The notes below the pieces were generated by a model, which had not been told where the DNA came from, made no database searches, and was given only the letters and a program-made list of their open reading frames with translations. From positions 558,001-622,000 of the forward strand of contig BTPP01000009.1 in assembly GCA_037102815.1 (NCBI GenBank): a DNA stretch of 64,000 bases, in the 5' to 3' direction. This document shows positions 56,701-64,000 of this stretch, in pieces. The stretch is from Neurospora intermedia (Eukaryota > Ascomycota > Sordariomycetes > Sordariales > Sordariaceae). Each line of letters starts with the position of its first letter. The first letter of the stretch is position 1. The translations under genes and the position numbers were made by a program.

Positions 56701-59700
56701 TTCTTACTAATTATAGCGTTAATAATATTTTTTTAATCGGGTAAAGGGTATATATTAAGTATAATAATATTATTAAACGGACAAAGATTAATTATAGTAT
56801 ACCCTTTATTAATTCTATTAACTTTTCTCTAAATAATAAATACTGGGTAAATAATAGGAATTAATTATAATATAAATAATATTTTACCCTAGATATATAT
56901 TTTATTATACTCCTTATTAAGAAATTCGTAGTCCTTAGTACCTAAAGGGTAAAGCCTAATAATCCTTCGCTAATTCTACTATCCCTCAATTAAATTAATA
57001 CGTATTTTATCTTTTTCTTTTATTAGTATAATCCTTCTATTTTTGAAAATATCGACGTATTTATCTAAGAGGCTCTTAATTTGTTCTAAAAATTCGGGAT
57101 CTATATTATAAATATTAATACCTACTTCGGAAAGAATAGTTTTAATATCGATAAGCTTAGTAATTCCGTAGGAAGGTACTTCAAAAGTACTTTTCTTAAT
57201 AGCCTCTTCCTTTTCATCCTTAGCGTCCCTATTAATAAATATAGCGTATTACTTTTAAATAAGTCCGGCTTATACTTCGGGGACGAAAAAAACTACGTTC
57301 GAAGTATTAATTAGTATAGTAATTTTACTAACTTTATACAATAATTATATAATTATACCTATCCGAATTCCTTTAGGAATAAATATTAACTCTTTAGATT
57401 AATTTAAATATAATACAATTTTATAAATCTTACTATCTATAATAGTATCTAACAAATAAGGATATTACGTATAAAAATTATAAGCAAAATATTCACTTAA
57501 ACTATACTAATTATTAAACTGGGCATTGTATTTTACCGGGATAATTCCTAACTACCCTCCTAATAATAGAATATTAAACTTAGTAAAAACTTCGGTAATA
57601 AAAACGTCCTCCCCCCCTTCGATTCTTTTAAAATAGATTTCACCCTAAATTTTTATACTAAAAACCGATTTAAAAGAATATAAAGCGGTATTAAAGTCCA
57701 GCTTTGCGCTATAGTAACGAAGGAAATCTATTCCTAATAATATATTCGGACTTAATTTATTAATAATTAAGGCGGATATTTAGAAGTACCTATTAACTTT
57801 AATACTATTAACCTTTCCTTCTATATAAAAATTAAATTCTATAACTATATTAATAATAATCTTCGAATTAATACTCTTTATAATACTAAATAGTACTACT
57901 TTATATCTTATATTCGGTAAAAACTCTTCGATAAACGTTTTATTTACTACTATTAATAAATAACCTAAATTAAAATATATAGTAATAATAGGTATACTAA
58001 AGTTAGATTTAATATTAATCTATAGATATAATATAACTTTTCGCAAATTCGTTTCCCTATTCCTAAAAGTAATATCCGGAATTACTTTAATAATTTATCC
58101 TTCGGTAAAAGTAAGTAACGTATATTAACTTTTATATTAAACCTCTAATAAATTAGGTTTCTATCCGTCTACTAATATTAGTAAATTTACTTAAACGTCC
58201 GCTTTCCTTAATATTCTAGCCCGGCTAAGTAGCTTCCAATTACTCTCTATAGAAGTTACTCAATTATTAAACGAAGGATTAAACGACCTATAAAACGCTT
58301 AAGCCTTCTTTAAACGTTTAAAAATCGCTATAAATTTAGTATTAAATAACAAATTTAATAATAAGGGTTGTATAGGCCTATTAAAGTCGGTACTTCTAAT
58401 AGGAACTACATTAAGAATAACCGCCGGTTCGTCAATTATTACATACAAAATAATATAAAATAACAAGATATTAGGAAATAAAAATTTATTAGGGGCTAAA
58501 TAGCTAATAAAATAAATAAAAGGTTTATTATTATATTCAACCTCGGAAGTATCTACTATAGACTCTTCTACCTCTTCCTCGAAGTCCCTAATAAAATAGT
58601 AACCTTTATTCTACAAATAATAAACCTTATTATTTATATTAAAATCGTTTACAAAAATTATTACAGCGGAAGTATAAGTATAACAACCGTCCTATAAGAC
58701 CTAACGGCGCTTAAATCTCTTACCCTAATAATATTAACGGCTATTATTATTACCCGATCGGCCTATATTATATTTATCGAACTTATTACTAAAGTTCCTA
58801 AATCCTTTATTAAAATAAAATTTCCCGCCTAATTTACTATTAAACTTATTATTATAGGATAAAAAGTTTTTTCGGAAAGGCTTACTACTATTATAATTTC
58901 CTTAAAAATTAGTATAAACGTTAGAACTATCGTCCTTATTATTAGAGCTATTAATAGTATAGTAAATTAACTATCTATTCTTTAATAATTCTAAGAATAA
59001 ACGGCGTATTAGGATAGCCTTCTATTCAACCCTACTAATATAATCGTTAAAATTAATATTCTATTCCGGAATAATATACGCAGTTTGTATTATAGGGTGT
59101 AGGCTGTTCTATAAACGAATATACAATTGGAAGTCCGAAGAATCTCCCCAAAGGCGCATATATTTAAATAACTAGGTCGAATAATTGTAAAGCGCCTACG
59201 TATTAATTTTATATAGTTCTATAATAAATTTATTCATATTTAATTATTTCTACGCTTTATACAGTTTAGTATTAAATATAATATTAAATATATTAAGAGT
59301 TTTATTGAAATTATTACGAAGGTTATTATATTCCTCCTTAAAAAGGGTAAAATTCTACTAGTATAGTACTATACCGCAGAATAATTAATTAAAGTTATTA
59401 ATAAAAATTTAGCGTTTTTCTAAATAATTCTTTAAATATCCTTTAAACGTATTATCAAATTTATAAAAAATAATATAAACATTAACTTTACTATTTTAAT
59501 ATATACCCTTCTTTATTTTATTAAATTTTACATTAGGGAAATATATTCTAATATTCAAAATTTTAAAAGGTTCTTCCTTAATTAATTAATAATTACCTAT
59601 ATTAACCCTAGAGATAGAGTTAGTAAAAATTTAATTCCAATCTTCCAATTCCTCGATACAATTATACAAATCCTTAAGCATTTCGCAAAGCGCCGAATTA

Positions 59701-61456
59701 TCTATTATTATATTATCGCTATTAACTTTAATCAATAGAATAAAAGTATTAGAACTAATATTAAAGCGTATAGCCTATAGGTTACTAATAGGATAAGTAT
59801 TCTAGCGGAAGATTAAACGTATAAAAGGAATAGGAACCTTTAAAGTAATTAAAGGAAGGTAACTACCGTTACTTAGAATTATAAACGGTAATCCTTACTA
59901 TTTTACTTACTTTTTATTTATTAGAGCTTAATCTATTAATTCTTTAAGGTTTATCCGTAGAATTTAATTAAAAACATTACGGCTAATAGTAGGAATTAAT
60001 ATATATTTACGAAAGTAAACGGAAAGCTAATTAATATTTTCGAATAAAGGTTACTAATTAATATAATTAATATAAAGATTTTTTATTTAACTAACTAAAC
60101 TAGCGGTATTATACGGGTCCCTAGCGCCTATTATAGCCGTTTCGCTAGTAGGACTAATAAAACCGCTAGAATACTAATTATAATAAATAGTAGGATTTTT
60201 ATAAAGCTAAAAAGCGTTATACCTAGCGGTAACGGGCGTTAGGAAATTAAAACCGGGCTTTATACTATTTTAAATTAAACGTATAGTATTATAAACCGGT
60301 TAGGTAAAATAAAATAAATAATTCAGAAATCTACCTCTAATTTTTATATTATATTAAGTAAAGTATATAGTATTTTAACTTAAATTAATAGGGTATATAG
60401 GAAAGTAATTAGTAAAAACCGTTCCCGGATATTATTTTACTTACTCCTATTACTATTTTTATACTAAATATAAAAGAATTTTAATTTGCGCAAAATTTCT
60501 AAAATATCTAGTAATAGGATTAATAATTAATTATTAAATAATACTAGTAGTAATTTTAATAACCGAATTTACTTACAAAACTATTAATTCTATAGGCGAG
60601 AAAAATTATTAAATCGGGCCTAATTAAACGTATTATTTAGTAAACGTAGGCGGTAAGGAAGGCGGTATAGGAATTTATACTAGGTCGATAAAGGTTAATA
60701 TATCAATTATCTTAATAATATCCGAAAAGTTTACTAGAAAAGAGTAAATATTTATATTACTAATACTAAGGGGAATAAACATTTAAATAATAGTATTAAT
60801 AATAGCGTTACTCGCTTTAATTCGGGCTATAAATTATTTTTAATTCTTCTTTCGTAACTATAATAACGCTCCTTCTTTAATTATAAAGGGTTAAATTTAA
60901 TATATCGGAATAGGATAGTTGGCGATTAATTAGTAATATTTATATAGGACCTATTAAACTTCGTAGTTTATTATATTTAAATTAATAATTTATCCCCTAT
61001 TATAAATATTATTATTAATATTAGTAGCCCAATTAGGTTTAATTTCGATATAACCGGTTTCTCTATTTAAATATAATTGTACTACTTTAATAAATAATTC
61101 GGCGGTTAAAAATTGAAGTCTTTCTTTATAGTAAAATTACGGTTTGTAAATAGTAAATTTAATAATTTAATATACTTTATATATTAAACTTTCCTTCTAA
61201 AGGTTAAAAGCTATTTAAAAGTTTACTTAATTAGTCTTCAATATTATTCAATCTAACTTTTAGATTTAAATAAGTAGTAATAAAATAGTAAAAAAAAGGG
61301 GACTTTAAAGAGTAAAAGTATAAATACTTAGTTTAAAAGGGCAAAAGTTGAATAATAATTGAGAAATTTAACAAATTGTTATTAAATCCTAACGTATTTC
61401 CCCCTTCGACGAAAGGAAGAGATATAAAGAATAATAAGGTCGGTTTAAAATTGAGT

Positions 61457-61808
61457 TGTAGGTACTACTTATTACGTAAAGATATACTTTATAAATAATA
61501 ATAATAGAGAATAATAGAGTAAATAATTAGTTACTAGATAGAATAATAGTATATAACGATTAACGATAGTCTTATTAAAGGAAGCTAAAGATAAAACCTA
61601 TCGCGAGCCTCAACCTAGGATCTCGTATACGACTTTACTAAGTATGAGTAAGATAGATATAAGGTTAGTATAATATAAATTAATAATCCGTCAACCTTAA
61701 TAGAGGTTGATAGGACGAGCACTCTTATATAACAGACTATGCGCTCTAACGAGCAGCTGCTATGACAAGACAGAACATCTAGGTATCCACCAAGAATGCC
61801 CTATAACA
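61457..61808 (-). repeat. 5' LTR (right end) of the retrotransposon fossil
   Basis: 352 bp with TG and CA ends on the minus strand. It is the less mutated LTR in its outer 120 bp. The adjoining DNA from 61809 on is of ordinary composition. Confidence 0.88.
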
Positions 61809-62493
61809 TTGGGGGTTCGGTTGGCGCACTTCTTGGTTTCTGTTTGAGTCTTACCATGCCCAGGGTGACGACCCGTCAAAGCCCTCAATGAGATCACTTT
61901 TCCAACTTGCGAGTGAACTTGAAAAGGACTTGACCGAATATAACCGGCATGTCGATTGAGAAAGATGGTCATTAGCAGGAAGGATGCTGTACAGTGGATC
62001 ATTAAGCAAAGTATATCTTTTGGGAAGCATGACAACTGTAACCGAGTTTTCTTCCACTGAACAAGGACCAAAGTAAAGTCAACCTTTGCATATGCTATGA
62101 GTTTTACCAGATCTGAGTTCCGATACATTAGTAATTGAGAGGGAAACTAACAATGTTATTTTCCTGTTTCCTTCTTCTTCTTGATATCATCGCATTGTTT
62201 GTTGTCCGTATGCTGCGGTCGTGATCGCGAATAATTCGAGTGCATGCATAACACTTATCATCATCACCACATCAACTACAATAACATTCTACAGTTCATT
62301 CACTATTATAAGAAAGTACGTCCGGATTCTAAAGATCAGAAAGATCAGAAAGAAGGGTAATATAATAGAAAATGATAGGTTGCATATACCGATAGCAACG
62401 ATGAAAAAAAAAAAAAAAAAAATAAAAAAAAAAAAGAAAAAAAAAAAAATAAATTGAAAACAAGGCAAAGGCCGAAAAGGAAAAAAAGAACAT
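61809..62493. other. Spacer between the fossil and tRNA-Ala
   Basis: Ordinary composition resumes abruptly at 61809. A doubled AAAGATCAG lies at 62330-62350, and an A-rich tract with few other bases at 62403-62450. No gene is supported. Confidence 0.5.
62481..62487 (-). terminator. Pol III terminator of tRNA-Ala
   Basis: Seven T on the minus strand, 6 bases after the discriminator base of the tRNA. Confidence 0.7.
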
Positions 62494-62578
62494 TGGACGA
62501 GCTGGGAATCGAACCCAGGACCTTTCGCATACAGACGAGTATGCTAAGCGAACGCTCTACCAACTGAGCCACACGCCC
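62494..62578 (-). tRNA. tRNA-Ala (anticodon AGC) with 12 bp intron
   Basis: Read on the minus strand, the 85 bases fold into a 73-base cloverleaf once 12 bases (TACTCGTCTGTA, 62541-62530) right after position 37 are removed. This is the usual place of nuclear tRNA introns. The anticodon stem is TTCGC/GCGAA, the T arm CTGGG TTCGATT CCCAG, and the D arm GCTC AGTTGGTA GAGC. The acceptor carries the G3-T70 pair that marks alanine tRNAs, and the discriminator is A. A T-T mismatch in the acceptor at 6-67 also occurs in the yeast alanine tRNA as I recall it. Confidence 0.96.
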
Positions 62579-63490
62579 GTGTGATTGGTTGTTGTAATTT
62601 GCTACGAGTTTTTGTGCTTATTCACCCGGTAACTGCTCTAGCCGTGTCTGGCACTATGGACCACATCAGTTGTGTCAAGCGTCAAGGATCGATGCGTCGT
62701 GAACATCCATGCATATTAAGACTACTTCGAAAATGCCCCTTCCTTAAACGTATTATTTCCCCGGGGTTTTTTTCCCCCGGGGCGTTATTATCTGCATGTT
62801 AGTACTTAGTACTGTCGTGCGCCAAACCTGGCCTCTTTCCTTACCAGTATACAGTGCTGTTTTAGGTCAGTGACTCGGGTGTGGTAGTACTGGAGTAGCG
62901 TTTTTTTTTTCCCACGAAGTTCAGCTTCTCATCGCCATCCTGCTCATCATTATCCTCCCCACAAGCCCCCATATAATCCCTAGCCAGCCCTCAGCACGAA
63001 GCGTATTTCTTGTGTGACTGCACCGAGACTTTATTTGGACAGTTTGGAAAGCCACAATGTTAGGCAACTATCGTTCACTACGTCGGTAATTAGATATCTT
63101 CAACACATTAGTATTCTTCGGTTTGAAAGCGATGAGCCGTCCGCAAAGCCAGGCTGATAACAGTGCTGGTGCTGGTGTGGGTGCTGGTGATGAAAGGACA
63201 TATGACGAGATAGTTGGTACCTTAGTGAGTGGATATATGTACAGATTAGGTAGGTAGGCAAAACTCACGAAACCTTTTTTTTTTTTTTTTTTTTTTTTTC
63301 CCTTGAACACGGACAACGAAATCGTATGAGAAACTGCCACGAAGAAGATGAAACCAAACACAAACCCGCGCTCATACGAAAGGTACCTAAACATCCATCA
63401 GCGATAACGACAACACAACCAACTCAACTCAAATCAACTGAGTTCAACTCCTCGGCGATGTGATATAAAATGCAATGCAAAGAGAGACAG

Positions 63491-63575
<85 letters not shown>

Positions 63576-64000
63576 AACTATCGCCGCGTGAAACTTGAAC
63601 AGTACTACACAATGAACGGAATCTCGTTGAGCTCCCGCGCGCGCGCGGTCAGCAAGTTGCCTTGATACAATATGTGAAAAAGAAATATGAAGAAAGGAAG
63701 AAAGAAGAAGCGAGTGAAAAGACGGGAGACCTACCTAGACCTGAGTGAGTGAAGAGAGGTGAGTTGCCTAGGTACCTAGGTAGGTAGGTCAATTCGCGGA
63801 TAGGTTCCGTTCCTTCCTTGAGGACGTTATAGAGGCAAGGACTGGAGGAATTGAAATCATGGCAGGGAGACCTAGGATCCGGTTGCAGTTAGTTCAGTTG
63901 CCGTTTGTTTCGGTTAGCGTACGGGTTGTTTCCGCACCCTTTTGAGAAATTAACTTGGTAACTCAGTACGTGTTTGGTGGTGCCATGGGACTGACTGGCA
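62579..64000. other. Intergenic to the right edge, simple repeats
   Basis: No coding sequence is supported. CCCCGGGG, seven T, CCCCCGGGG at 62759-62782 forms a GC-rich self-complementary block. A run of 25 T is at 63275-63299, and CCTAGGTACCTAGGTAGGTAGG at 63769-63790 is a partly palindromic repeat of a type common in this genome. Confidence 0.5.
63489..63571. repeat. (AC)n(AG)n compound microsatellite
   Basis: About 7 AC units run directly into about 34 AG units, the longest dinucleotide array in the window. Strain-to-strain length changes are expected. Confidence 0.9.

Larger units (their letters stand above)
50546..61808 (-). mobile_element. Ty3/gypsy-type LTR retrotransposon fossil, destroyed by RIP
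   Basis: An 11.26 kb block, very AT-rich and TA-rich, lies between two similar ends of about 350 bp (50546-50900 and 61457-61808). Read on the minus strand the 5' LTR is the right one and runs TG to CA. A purine tract lies just inside the left LTR (50901-50914), as expected for the 3' LTR. Weak but ordered coding traces on the minus strand fit gag (about 61.0-58.6 kb), protease (near 57.8), reverse transcriptase (57.1-56.2), RNase H (56.1-55.5) and integrase (55.4-54.1); this order is Ty3/gypsy. A further 2.7 kb follows before the 3' LTR. It is broken throughout, with stops in every frame, by a very large number of RIP-type transitions. No target duplication is clear. LTR divergence cannot date it because of RIP; it passed at least one sexual cycle as a repeat. 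Confidence 0.88.

Noticed and set aside
1-64000. CRISPR arrays, 5S rRNA genes or bacterial-type operons
   Set aside because: No regularly spaced direct repeats or 5S-like sequence were seen, and intron-bearing genes show the DNA is eukaryotic.

Overview
The window is nuclear DNA of a filamentous ascomycete, most likely Neurospora or a very close member of the Sordariales. The gene models have short introns (about 50-130 bp) with GTRNGT donors and CTRAC-type branch points. The histone H1 model gives a 236-residue protein that, from memory, is nearly the same as the Neurospora crassa one. The right part holds an 11.3 kb block of extremely AT-rich, TA-rich DNA with stops in all frames, the classic mark of repeat-induced point mutation (RIP).

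Left part, 1-16 kb: a 5'-truncated Nup37-like nucleoporin gene; a mitochondrial LEA-like repeat protein; a mitochondrial methylglutaconyl-CoA hydratase (leucine breakdown); a small secreted cysteine protein with a decayed tandem copy beside it; a HET-domain (heterokaryon incompatibility) gene; and a 299-residue ELYS-like nucleoporin. The secreted-protein pair and the HET gene form a small accessory-looking patch between housekeeping genes.

Middle part, 16-45 kb: smc4 (condensin ATPase), hpc2/ubinuclein (HIRA histone chaperone complex), an RPAP1/Rba50-like RNA polymerase II assembly factor, a DHA1-type MFS drug transporter, a secreted GH43 exo-beta-1,3-galactanase with a CBM35 domain, a proline-rich protein with NPF motifs, and histone H1 with five exons, two of them very short. 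Chromatin and nuclear-pore functions are over-represented (Nup37, ELYS, SMC4, HPC2, H1), but nothing shows that they are co-regulated.

Right part, 45-64 kb: a gene-free stretch, a tRNA-Lys(CTT), a 660 bp non-autonomous DNA transposon (MITE) with 35 bp inverted ends, a RIP-destroyed Ty3/gypsy-type LTR retrotransposon fossil lying on the minus strand (50546-61808), then a tRNA-Ala(AGC) with a 12 bp intron and another stretch without genes. The least explained items are the roughly 2.7 kb of decayed coding-like DNA between the integrase region and the 3' LTR of the fossil, the foldback MITE, and the decayed duplicate of the secreted-protein gene. I did not find a convincing new multi-gene system.
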